Shown: positions 33,400 through 44,612 of the stretch, one piece after another
How the letters are laid out: each line of letters begins with the position of its first letter
Numbering within the stretch: position 1 is the first letter of the stretch
DNA from: Linum tenue
Lineage: Eukaryota > Streptophyta > Magnoliopsida > Malpighiales > Linaceae
NCBI GenBank assembly: GCA_946122785.1
Contig: CAMGYJ010000006.1
Coordinates: 64,791,676-64,855,675 of the forward strand
Direction of reading: 5' to 3'
DNA length: 64,000 bases
Notes under the pieces: model-generated
Databases searched by the model: none
The model's input: only the letters and a program-made list of their open reading frames with translations
What the model was told of the DNA's origin: nothing
Made by a program: the position numbers and the translations under genes

Positions 33400-35087
33400 T
33401 TGTTAATAAAAGAGGATAATTATGTCATTCTATTATAATTAATAAATACTAGCGGAATTCATTTGGAAATTCCATATCAATTTCTCAGAATTGCTATAAC
33501 TAGTTCCAATTTCATAGAATTCAAAATTTAGATTTGAAAATGTATTCTTTTATATACCAAACACAAAAATGTTTCATTTCAAAATGAATTCCCCAAAACT
33601 TATGAAATTCATTCATACCAAATTGTATGTAAATTATTGTATTTATTGTTCATAGATAATAAAAGGTAAAACTTATTGTGCTAGAAACTAGAACTCTCAA
33701 ATAATTTAGAAATTCACTTATTAGTTCTCACATTGGTTGCTTAAAATGAGATCAAAAAATGAAATTAATCTTTCGCTGGTTCATATATTTCTTACCCTAT
33801 ATCTCATGAAACTTAGGTTCCAGTAGGTGAGCGGCTGGGGTGCAAAGCTCAATGACGCCATGAATGGTTGGTTTGGATGGTCAAGAGCTAGCTTCCGATG
33901 AAGATGAGCTTAGACAGAATCGAGACTGGAGGAGAATCGCCAGCACACAAAGCTCAGTCTCCGCATCAATCGTCACTCAATCCCACCTTAAATCGCGCAC
34001 AATCCCTAAAACATCTGAGTCTTCTTCTCACAACGTCGGCGAGATTGAAGATGCAGGTCTAGGCTTTTGGAGGTCTCCGTCGCTTTGGGAGTAACAGAGT
34101 CTCCCCAAAGCTCCTGCATCGTCGTCAGGAAAGGGTAGTGGCTTAGTGGCTTCATCATCGTCGCCGCGACAGTACTTAACCCACAACCGCCGCGACCGCG
34201 ACTCCTCCTCCGCCGCTGAGAATGTCGTCTTTGACAGCGATTTCCAGATCTAGGAATTGCCCACCAACACCCACATCATGGCCAACATAGTGGCTTCAGC
34301 TCCTTCTTGAATCAAATCGACACAAAACCCACTCCCATCCCCATTTGTTCAACGAAAGAGAAGAAGATAGCTAGTGCTTAGTGGTGCTCGATTTCAGAAC
34401 TGGGAAAAGAACACCCTTTGTCGAGTCCCTGCTAGTGGCTTCTCGAGTCCTTGCTGCAGTGGAAGAACAACGATAGGCAGTCATTGCACTCGAAATCGCA
34501 AAGCCTCCCTCAATTGGGCGAAGGAATGGTGGAGTTTTGGGTTCGACGATGCGGAGAAGCGGCGGCGACGGCTGGTGGAGCTGAGTAATCACAGAGGGAA
34601 GGAGGGAGTGCGCGTTTGGTGAGGACCTTTCATATCCTTTTTTATTTTTTTATTTTACTTTTTATTTTTTAATCTTAATCCAGCGTGGAATTGTTGCTGG
34701 AGAAACTCGACAACTCAACATTTCCATTTGTCCAGTCAGCTTATTAGCTGACATCATTAAAGAATTCGACGGAAGCGGCTATAAGTGATATTTTGAAAAA
34801 TTTAAATATTATTGACATAACCATGAAAGTTTTGGATATATTAACCAAAATATTAAGTATAGTCATATTCCAATCCACCATTCAAAGATTGTGCAAAATC
34901 TGAATGTAACATATACCTCTAAATTTACAACCCAAACTCATTAGGAGTAGAATCCCTCCTCAACACCTAGAGAGGGACTTAGCGTGATTTCTGCTAGATA
35001 GTATCGATTCGAACTTAACATGATCAGCAAAATTTCATAAAAAAGGGAAATGAAAGAAAAAAATATTCTCATCCTTCCCAAAACCAT
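33400..35087. other. Spacer 3' of the second MLO gene, with unassigned GC-rich frames
   Basis: 33400-33830 is AT-rich. 33840-34620 is GC-richer and has plus-strand frames at 33864-34094 (DEDELRQNRDWRRIAS, Ser-rich) and 34374-34622. No family is recognised and no splice chain joins them. It may be a captured or decayed gene fragment. 34630-35080 is AT-rich. Confidence 0.35.
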
Positions 35088-38000
35088 TCAAAGTTGTACA
35101 AAAGTAAACTCCGACTGATTGATCTTCTCCTGTTCATCTCGCCGTCGGGTTTCATCAACGTGCCCATTCCGATCGGATCCACCACCGCCGGATTCGAATT
35201 CCGACGCATCGGTGTCAGAGTGGTAATACGGCGCACAGGGGACATCCTCAATGTCATGCTGAGTCGATCGGTGATTGAAATTGTGAAGCAAATGCACCGG
35301 AGACGCCGTCGTGCTCGGTGTCGTCTCACCGCTGGTCAACACCGATCCTCCTCCTCCGCCGCCTTTCGCTCCGGCGAACTTAAACGGACGGGGAGAAGTA
35401 GCTCCCGAAGACAGGGGACTGGCTCCTTCCCCACCTGCCTGCCTCAACTTCTTCCTGTCTTGCGCCGCCTTCTGCCATTTCCTCAGCGCCTTCGCTGTTT
35501 GCTCCTCGAAGATCGCTTGCTTCATGTTGGAACCCATCTGCCCAAAATGGAAAAATTGGCGGGTATTTGTTCAAAGTTCGTAACTTTGAAGTAGAAGGGA
35601 GCTTGAAATTTACAGAAGGAAAGCAGAGTACTGACCTGTGTGACTAGAGAATAGAGAGGGAAAGTGATGTAACTGCAGATGAACTGAAGGATAATGGCGA
35701 GGGAAACTCTGACCAGGATTGCCACCTTGTTTTCACGGAAGCAATTGTTGAACTTGAATTCATACTGCCCGCCATTTTCCAATAATGGTTAGCTTTTGTC
35801 TCTGTTTTGGGTGGGGGAGCAAAACAGGGGAAGGAACAGAGGATGAAGGAAGTAGCAAAAGAAACGTACCCAATTCCACAATAGATACGCCATTTGAAAC
35901 GCATTCTGTAGAAAGAAAGCAGGAAAGGCATAAAAGAGATGTGAGAAACAAAATTGATGGAAAAATTGTAAACTAATGAAAATGAGAGATGGCGGATTAG
36001 GGTTTCACCTGGAACAGAGTGTAGTGGAGTAAGAGGAGGATCCAGTGAGGTCGATTGAACCAGAAATATCTGTTGTCGGGTTCAACGATTGGAGCTCCTT
36101 TAACCACTGTGCTTCTTTCTTGGATCTGCTGAGCCATGTCCATGATGACAAGTTCCAGTTTGGTACCAACCACCAGAAGTATCTAACAAAAGCAATTGTC
36201 AGGGATGACACTTATTGCTCTGGAATTGGAAAAGTTTTGGTGGTAATAATGTGACATGGCTTACAATGAATGGGACTGCTGTCAAGTAGGTAAGCGTGTG
36301 CCATCCTACATTGAGTAACAACAATTATGAGTCATCTTTATCGTCCAATTCCGCTATGGTGCTTACAATAATATTTGTAAGAACGTCTTTATAGTGCTGC
36401 TCACGATCGTTGGACGCTCTAAGATCGTTGGATGAACACAGTGATAATTTTGTAAATAAAATGTCATGCGTTCATTCAACGGTCATTGAGCGCCCAATAA
36501 CTGATCGAAGGATTCTGAGTGTTGTAAAGACGTCTTTACAAATGGTGTTGTAAGGACCGTAGCCGGAATCTCTTATGGTTAGTGATTGGATTGGTAGAGA
36601 GAGAGGGGGGAAAGTCGGAAAGAGAGAAATTTACTATGGACATTTAGGAGCATGAAGAGTATGGCGAAAATCCAAAGTGGGAAACTGTAGAAAAAAACAT
36701 TGAGAAGTTGGTTGTGTTATGCACAAGATAAGTAGTTTGGTTTCAATTTTGAGAGGAACTCAAGGAGAATACAGGGGAGGGGGTGGAAAGGCAGAGACCT
36801 AATACCAACGACCACTTTGAAGTCATCTTCCATGCACCTCTTTATGTATCGATGGAAGTCGAATTTGGCATTCGAATTTAAATGTGCCTGTGCATTAGTA
36901 TATGTTTAGGTGAGAGAGATGAAAATGTAGTAAAAGAATCCTTAACAAAAACTAAACTCATGTTTGTTTCATTGTTACTCACATTGATGAACCCATTTCT
37001 CATGGTTAAGTAATCCACTTTAGTGATTGAACCGGTAAATTGTCTAAAAAATGCAACCTGAAAGTTGGTATGTATTTAGACAAATTAAAAACCCGATACA
37101 GAAATGAACGAATAGAAAGAACTAGCAGATGAGTGATGTATACATACAACCCATCTGATCCCGGGTGCAGCGAAAATGCCAGAATGTCGCTTTACGAAGG
37201 AAGTCTGATGCGCCAATCTAAACCTTGTAGGATCTACATATTCGTGATGCTCGAACGTTAGAGCACGTCAATAAACGAGACAAACCAAGAAGAAGAAGAA
37301 GAAGAAGAGGGGGAAAAAGATATCACCATTGGTAAATTGGTACTCCTCAGAAGAAGTTTCTGACTCCCATGTCTTCCATTTCTTCACCTGATCCAGCACC
37401 AACCCAAACCATCATCTCTCATTTCGAAACGAAAACATCCACCACACATTAGATTCAGCCGAAGGAGCATCGAGACCAAACATCATTCGATGAACTTACT
37501 TTGGCTCTCCCTAGGGTCATGGTAATGACACAGTACATGATATGGAAAACGGCCAGCACGAACACAAATATGTGCAACTGATGCACCCCTGTTACGGATA
37601 TCAAAGGTACCTTCCCCTGCCATTGTCAAAGTTTAACCCCGAAATCAATACCATAGAAGGTTAGAAACAACAATGCCATATGACACAAGATTACCCCCCA
37701 AGAATTTACCCTTGAGGAACAGTAATCCTCGCCGCCTTCTGCCCCTGCCAACATTCGATGCCACGATGAACCCATATCCCCTGTTCCATCGAAGGACAAG
37801 AGCTTTCTTCTGTCGTCGCCGCTGCCCTCTTTGCCTTTCTCTTTTGACACTGCCAAATCGCTAGTGGTGCTGCAAGGGAGCATTGTCCGCCCGAGTTCGT
37901 GGGAGATGCATATCCTTGGAATTGCTCTCGTTCCCGCCGTGAGCATAAGAGATATAAACCCTAACAACATCAACTCTATAAACAAGAGACATCCTGTCCT

Positions 38001-38381
38001 GTTAGTTCAAATTTCGAGGGAGAAATTTATGAAAGATGGACTAATATAGCATAGGAACTAAAGATTTTCATGTGAATATGTTACTGACCAGCTTTAACCT
38101 TCTCCAGGGCCTCAATCATGGCCTTCTTCTGCCGCTTCTGGAACCACTGCGGTTACAGAAAACAACGAAAGAAAAGAAAAAGAACAAGTGGACATGAGAT
38201 TTGAACACAACGATTGCATAGAAATGAACATATTATGTGTGAAATGGGGAACCTTTCCAAGTTTGAGAATGGCATGTTCGATGAGAATGGACAAGATGAT
38301 GAAGATGGAGCAGACGCCGGCGACGGCCCACGTCGGAGTGTCGTGCAGGGAGCGGTCTCCGCCACCACCTCCTCCCGCCAT
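35088..38381 (-). CDS. MLO-like seven-transmembrane protein, complete 14-exon gene, 586 aa
   Basis: Exons (minus): 38253-38381, 38089-38146, 37710-37975, 37500-37616, 37327-37387, 37148-37233, 36983-37057, 36799-36887, 36635-36684, 36265-36305, 36009-36182, 35870-35905, 35636-35764, 35088-35537. All junctions are GT-AG, phases agree, no stops. Signatures: [17 protein letters not shown] (TM1), [25 protein letters not shown]-like [63 protein letters not shown], and the calmodulin-site Trp at about residue 458, then a Gly/Ser-rich tail with SPVHLLHNF. Odd points: exon 6 reads [14 protein letters not shown] where the first MLO has [14 protein letters not shown], and the exon 9/10 junction codon is Arg in place of the Gly found in the first MLO. 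Plasma-membrane, calmodulin-binding by family. Clade was not assigned. Confidence 0.94.
36341..36572. mobile_element. MITE in intron 9 of the second MLO gene
   Basis: The left arm ATTCCGCTATGGTGCTTACA and right-arm complement ATTCCGGCTACGGTCCTTAC are inverted copies of about 60 bp. Both continue through TTTGTAA-GACGTCTTTA. The GGCTACGGT end resembles the MULE-type ends elsewhere in the window. No convincing TSD was found. It sits between exon 10 (ends 36305) and exon 9 (starts 36635), away from splice sites. Confidence 0.6.
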
Positions 38382-39583
38382 GGATCAACCCAATTAAGAG
38401 ATTACGAGAAACAGAGTCTCAATCAAACTGAAAGGAAAGAAAGAAAGAAAGAAAAAAAAAATGGGTTTGGAAGAATGCTACTAAGCAACTGATGATGAGT
38501 GATAACTGCTCTGTTTCTTAAGTTGCGGGAAGTTCTCGCAAAGTTTAAATATAACAGAAGAAAATATGAAAAAGCATCAATCTTTTTTCCCATACTGGAA
38601 CGTACGTCCCAATGCTAGCTGGGGAACCTGTCATCTAGTAGGTGTTTAATTTGTTTGATCATATATTAACAAAGGGAAATAGGAGGAGTTGCGTTGTTCT
38701 CTGTTTTGCTTCTTGTTCTCTGCATTCTTTCTTTCCTTCTTTATTTGTTGATTGGGAGCCGGCCAAGAAGCCGGATGTAGGAGTGGTGTTTTACCAAGTC
38801 TTTTAACAATGGCGCCGAAACAAAGGATATAGTTATGTAAACGGATTTGAGGCGATTTGAAAGTGATGGGACGTAGAGTACAATGCTGTGTTGAAGTCTC
38901 TGTTTTGCCTCTTTCCCACTCTGCCTTGTTTGCTACCGAGTTACACAACACCTGAACACCATATACCTATTGTGTGCATATGGCATATGGGGCCGTATGC
39001 CTTGTCGTTGTGAAGGAGATGATAATGGTGGTATAATACTGATCCATGATCGGCGTTTACAACGCCAGCAGCAAGACAAGGTTTGGACTTCGATGCTCAT
39101 TGAATCAGGAAACAATTGAAAGCTAACTTCAGGAGAGATTATCATGATGTAAAGATGTTATGTTTCATGGCTTCTTGAACGGGCGCTTTTTTATGGTTTT
39201 TTTTACAACAAACTATATTAAGTTACTCTGCCCATGTTGAGGTTGAGTGAGAGAGCTCCACAAACTACATACGACTGATTAGCACAGAAAAGGTAAAACT
39301 TATAATTACAGAAAAGGTAAAACTTGATATGTGTTAGAGTGTTGGTTGGAAACAATGAGAGCTCCACAAACTATCTATAAATTCATGCTTAACTTAAGGT
39401 GCTTAGGACGAAACTGCTTGAGGGGTAGGCAATGGCCCATGAGGGGGTTAACAATGAGGGTGTGATGGTGGTTACCACATCGATGGGGCGGCGATGTTAC
39501 ACTGACCCTTCTTGAATGACATCTTTTAAGCCGAAATTAAACCAATCTAATAAATATTGTTAAGTTAGTCTTATAAACTACAA
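38382..39583. other. Upstream region of the second MLO gene
   Basis: No gene is recognised. Polypurine AAAGAAAGAAAGAAAG at about 38435-38455 lies in the probable leader. Small open frames at 38646-38951 and 38933-39145 lack family features. Confidence 0.4.
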
Positions 39584-39616
39584 CTAGCTAAATGGCCCGC
39601 GCTTTGCGGCGGGGCG
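39584..39616 (-). mobile_element. Helitron-like 3' terminus
   Basis: On the minus strand the sequence reads CCCGCCGCAAAGCGCGGG (a GC hairpin), then CCATTTAG and CTAG, followed by T. A short GC hairpin about 10-12 nt from a terminal CTRR, inserted before T, is the Helitron 3' signature. The 5' TC end, expected to the right, was not located, so element length is unknown. Confidence 0.4.
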
Positions 39617-39854
39617 ACCATTTCATATGATACATCGTTCATTAAATTTTATAATTTGGCCACTTGAAACGTATAGAGAGCTTGACTTATGATAGTTACA
39701 ACTTACAAATTAAACTGTCGAACTTGGGAAATTGTTGCTTCATTAACTCAATGTTTATTTGAATAATAGACAACTTACTTTGAAGAACAAATAAACTGAA
39801 AAATGAGCAATTGATTAACTATTGTAATCAGTAATAAGAAGATGAATTTTACTA

Positions 39855-40306
39855 TGCTATATAGCGGAGTTATGGGCCATTTGCTATGGTCTGGATTTGG
39901 TTTGGAACCTCGGGTTCCGAGTAGTTAAGATTGCCACTGATTCCCAGCTGGCGCTTCAGTTGATTCAGGAGAGACACGATCCCATTCACCCTTATGTCAC
40001 CCTTCTGAGTCTCATTCGAAGAAAGATTGGTCAAGATTGGTTGGTTAGCCTGTCTCATACGTACCGGGAAGGGAATAGAGCCACAGACTGGCTCTCGAAG
40101 CACAGTCTCGTCTACCCCTACGGTAAGTATGAGTTGGTTGATCCTCCTACGGGTATTATCCACTTGCTGCAGGATGATGCTAGAGGCATCACTTTTGAGC
40201 GCCAAATTGTGGCAAACTCTTCTTCCTTCACCTAATCCCCCCATGTATCTGTCTCTTTCTTGGCGATAGCCTCCCTCTTATGCAAAAAAATAAAATAAAA
40301 TAAAAT
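39855..40306 (+). mobile_element. 5'-truncated LINE, 3' end with RNase H
   Basis: Plus-strand frame AELWAICYGLDLVWNLGFR, VKIATDSQLALQLIQ, HTYREGNRATDWLSKHSL is the C-terminal RNase H of a plant LINE ORF2 (E, D and late D residues retained), ending at a TAA near 40233. A 3' tail of TAAAA repeats runs 40284-40306. ATATAGC beside both ends (about 39861 and 40304) may be a short TSD. The rest of ORF2 is absent, as usual after incomplete reverse transcription. It is a different subfamily from the 20.4-26.3 kb LINE, judging by low similarity. Confidence 0.8.
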
Positions 40307-40334
40307 ATAGCATTGGTGCTATAGGTTTTTGTCT

Positions 40335-40562
40335 TTATGGTATAATTTGAAGTTATACATTTAAGGTTATGGTACAACTTTAGATTGTACCTATACTCTT
40401 TTGTACAAATTCTTTCATGGTACAACTTGAACTTGTACATTTATGTGATGGTACAACTTTAAGTTGTAAAGTTGTACCATAACTTAAAGGTACAAATTCA
40501 TTTATGGTACAACCTGAATTTATATATTTAACATTATGGTACAACTTCAAATTGTATATTAA
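40335..40562. repeat. Array of GTACAACTT / AAGTTGTAC inverted words
   Basis: About seven units of the type TATGGTACAACTT-AA-TTGTACA, mostly ATGGTACAACTTTAAGTTGT, spaced 25-35 bp, several forming local hairpins. The flanks GGTGCTATAG (40316) and its rough complement near 40565 hint at a small MITE. Translations from this region are repetitive artefacts. Confidence 0.65.
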
Positions 40563-41968
40563 AGCACCCATATTTTAGAGCACCGTAAAAGTGCTCGTAA
40601 TAAGAATGGTAAGACATAGTCTATGCACTCTTTTGCCGCACTTGACATCATTCTGCTTCATTTTGCGTACACTTCTTTTTAGCATGAGGAACCCAAGAAC
40701 CAAGTTAAAGAAGCATATCTAAGTAATCTAACCCGTAAAACATTTTCATTTAGCTATGAATATTAGAAATAAATATAATGCTAAATAGTCACTCATCACA
40801 TGACTTTTACCCTCAATGGATGATGATGCTATAGGGATGGTAATGGACGGGTTTGAGGTGAATTTGTCTAAATTAACTTCATTTCTATTTTTAAATACCC
40901 AAATTCATATCAGTCCCATGCGGTGGAAGGTTTTACAAACCCATCTACATATCAGCGTTTTTCGGATACCCATGGGTAATACCCGACCCATCAACTATTC
41001 ACAACTAATAAAAGAATATAGTGACAAATATGGATACTACCCGCCCAAAATTATGAAACTAATACATAAGAGGATGAAATTACGATTTGGTTGCCATCAA
41101 TTACATTTGGAACTAATACAGACTTCTTATATTTTATGCATATAACATAATATCCTTGTTGGGGCGGGTTTGGGCATGAATATAGGGCGGGGGAGTTCAA
41201 AACCATACCCACCCCATATCCATCAACCTTTTTACGGGTTTTACCTATATCCGTAAAAAAGTTGATGAATATAGGATGGGTATGCGTATTGACTGGATCG
41301 GAGGCGATTGGGTACCCGTCACCATGAGTTTAATACAGAAGACCCGTCACCATGAGTTTAATACATAAGAATTAAGGACTAAATTATTTAAACATTGCAA
41401 CTCTTACATATCGAACACCACATCACCCTTTTCCTTGGACAAATTTGGCCTCTCAATACTGATCCATAGATACAAAAAATACCCCTGGCTGCCAGCCTGC
41501 CAAACAAAAGAGATCTAATAAGTAATAACATCCATAAAACATTCATAAAGATTATATTGTAATAAAATCTAATCACGTTAAGACTAATAACATCCATTAA
41601 ATATTCATAAATTATTCATATTGTTAAGACTAAACATAGAATGATCACGTTTTGCTTTCTAGGTGCGGATAAGATGGAAAGCGGGTTGAATTTCAACCTG
41701 CCAATTTTATAAGAGGGTAAAACATATACCCGACCTAAAATCCATCAACACCAAATTTTATCAGAGCTTGACCGAGTTAATTTGAAATGGATTCTCATGT
41801 ATTTGGATTCAATTGTCATCCTATCCATCAACTAAAATTGAAGACGTCTTACATAATCTTCTAGGGCCTAATAACTAGTTAGTTACTAGGGGTTCAGTAT
41901 TTCTTTTTGTTTCAAAAAATGTTCCAAACCTTGAATCCAGTGAGCTGCATCCATACTTAAAAAAAAAA

Positions 41969-43280
41969 AGGGTTAATTGCAAGGATGGTCACTGGGTTTA
42001 CTAAAACCGTTCATGTTTGGTCACTACAAATATTTAATTTCATTCATGGTCACTAAGATTAGTTCAATAGTTCAAGTTTGGTCACTCTCTGTTAGTCTCC
42101 GTTAGTTTTTGCTGATGTGGCAGTCAACTATTATAGTTGACCGTTAAATGAGTGACGTGGCTATTAAAAAATAATAAAATAATAAAATCAAATATTTACA
42201 ATTTCCACCTCATTTTACAACTATTAAAAATAAAAATAAAACTTACCTCATCCCCAACGCCCTCGCCACCACGGATCTCCGATTCAGCCTCCTCTCCTCT
42301 AACTCCTCCCCCGCGTTCACGCTCAACGCCGTCGCCAACTCCTCCTATTCTTGAATCAAATCTGGGGTTTTGCTTGGCAGAGGCTGGTCTCCATCACAGA
42401 AGCCAGTGTCGGTTTGTCTCCATCGCATAAGTCGTCGCGGATTTGCTCCATGAAGGAGGCCATTGCCCCGCGGAAGGATTTCAGGCCGTGGTAGTCCTGG
42501 AAGAGGGCGTTGTCCCTGAACCCGGTCGTGGCTCCCTTCCCCCACGTGGCGGCTTCGGAGTGGTGCTCGAGGAAGTCCTCGAGCAGGTCGAAGGAGACCT
42601 GGTTTTCGGCCAGACCCATCTGGATCACCCCGGTCGGGTTGGTCAGCTCGTCGTAGGCCTTCCACCCGGCGAAGTACGGAGAATCTTCTCCGTGGGTTTC
42701 GGAGACTGCGATTCTGGAGAGCGCCACGGCTGCGGGTTTTGGCTGCTGCTCGAGCTCGATTGCCATTATGACAAGTTGGTGGGAGATTCATTTAAGCTGG
42801 TCACATATAAAACAAGCTCGATCGCCATTATGCGATGGAGACAAACCGACACTGGCTTCTGTGACGGAGACCAGCCTCTGCCAAGCAAAACCCCAGATTT
42901 GATTCAAGAATAGGAGGAGTTGGCGACGGCGTTGAGCGTGAACGCGGGGGAGGAGTTAGAGGAGAGGAGGCTGAATCGGAGATCCGTGGTGGCGAGGGCG
43001 TTGGGGATGAGGTAAGTTTTATTTTTATTTTTAATAGTTGTAAAATGAGGTGGAAATTGTAAATATTTCAATTGTATTATTTTATTATTTTTTAATAGCC
43101 ACGTCACTCATTTAACGGTCAACTATAATAGTTGACTGCCACATCAGCAAAAACTAACGAAGAATGACCAAACTTGAACTATTGAACTAATCTTAGTGAT
43201 CATGAATGGAATTAAATATTTGCAGTGACCAAACATGAACGATTTTAGTAAACCCAGTGACCATCCTTGCAATTAACCCT
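41969..43280. mobile_element. Pack-MULE with about 460-bp terminal inverted repeats and a captured ACC-synthase fragment
   Basis: Ends AGGGTTAATTGCAAGGATGG and its complement at 43280. Inverted repeats are 41969-42430 and 42828-43280, nearly identical. TSD is a run of 9-10 A on each side (41959-41968, 43281-43290), consistent with MULE 9-bp duplications but low in information. The unique core (42431-42827) holds an exon of a 1-aminocyclopropane-1-carboxylate synthase gene. The inner parts of the repeats are also GC-rich and gene-like (42265-42350 and 42905-43015), so more host DNA may be inside them. Confidence 0.85.
42356..42766 (-). pseudogene. ACC synthase N-terminal fragment captured by the Pack-MULE
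   Basis: The minus-strand frame from an ATG at 42766 gives 136 aa. HGEDSPYFAGWKAYDE, NPTGVIQMGLAENQ, SFDLLEDFLEHH, ALFQDYHGLKSFRGAMASFM match the N-terminal part of plant 1-aminocyclopropane-1-carboxylate synthases, the PLP enzymes that make the ethylene precursor. The usual DPFHP residues between WKAYD and NP are missing. The PLP-lysine domain is absent, so it cannot be an enzyme. The frame is open and runs into the left inverted repeat before stopping. Confidence 0.85.
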
Positions 43281-44612
43281 AAAAAAAAAATAATGCAATT
43301 TATCAAAGCATAATGGGTAGCTAAACAGCTAACAATTAATAGCAAAGAAATAAGTATGAAAGATTTTATCATAGTTAAATTAAATTAAAAAAATTTAATA
43401 AGTTTAATTGAGGGTCACATAACATGATCATTCCATAATAGAGATCCAAATACACTTTTCCTATGTTTCATGACACAACAGCAAGCTGGATAATTGACTC
43501 GCATTTCGCGACGGTTTACTTAAAAATTTATATGTTAATTAAAAGTGAAGAGCACGAGCACTTTTGTTCTAAATGAAAGTTGATATTATTAGAGAATGAA
43601 ATAAATTTTTCAGGAATCATTAACCTTTGTGATATGAATATAGTTTTTGATTAAATAATTTTTTCAAACTTTTGGACACATGTTACAAAATCTATAATAA
43701 CGAAATCAAACATTGTTGGTTGTCTAATCCCTATTAAATGAAGGTAATGATAGTTAACATCTTATTAGGTGCTAAGTCATTGTGCGTGTGTGGTGTGACA
43801 CCAGTATGAGTTATTAATTCGATTGCACGACTTGTATTAACTAACTCATCTTGAGCCAAGTATAACTCAAGCATGCGTTGCTAATATAGTGGTCGACCAA
43901 GGTCGTATTTCATGGGTTTCGATACCCTAGGCTACTTCTCACTTTGTTGTTATCTAGTCGTTCGGTTTAGGTTTTTTTTTTCAAAGTTCAAATGGAAGAT
44001 AATGGTTAGGAATAGCAACAGGTCGGATCGGAAGCGGATAGTTGATATCCAATACATGTCCAAGTAAATTTTGGACGGGTCGGACTGGTACCATATGTTG
44101 AAACAAATACCATATCTCTTACCATAACCATACACACGAATATCGAGCGGGTACCCGTATAACCACGAATATTTTTATACCTAATATTTTATGGTTCCAT
44201 CCAACTCTCCTACTGCTTGTTCCAAATTCCATTGTAATTGTTTTAGTACCGAGATAACTAATCTGGGCACTATACCCACTAGTCTATCTCTATACCCTCC
44301 CAGTCCTACTGATAAAAAAATTCGTCAAACTAAGATTGCTTTCATCTCATGCTTTGCCCTTCTCCGACGACCACCATCATCTCTCCTCTCCTGCTGCTCG
44401 CTATACTAGTCGTCTTGTTGGCAGGTGAATACCAACCTGACCATCAAATCGGGAAGGAGTATCTGGCGGGTTTGGGGCGGATATTTCAATATCCATACCC
44501 TACTCATTCCCGGCAATGCCACATTTGGGTTTGTCCGAACCCGACCCAAACCCGGTCAAAACGGGTTTTGTCCACATTGACCGGTGCGGGTTCGGGCGGA
44601 TACCCAAACCAA

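Noticed and set aside
33864..34622. Independent gene between the fold-back element and the second MLO
   Set aside because: Frames do not join by good splice sites and show no known domain; kept only as an unassigned GC-rich block.
40228..40571. Small Tyr/Lys/Leu-rich repeat proteins
   Set aside because: Product of the GTACAACTT array; the repeats, not coding constraint, keep the frame open.
42345..42791. 148-aa Arg-rich protein on the minus strand
   Set aside because: Wrong frame of the captured ACC-synthase fragment; the adjacent frame carries the homology.
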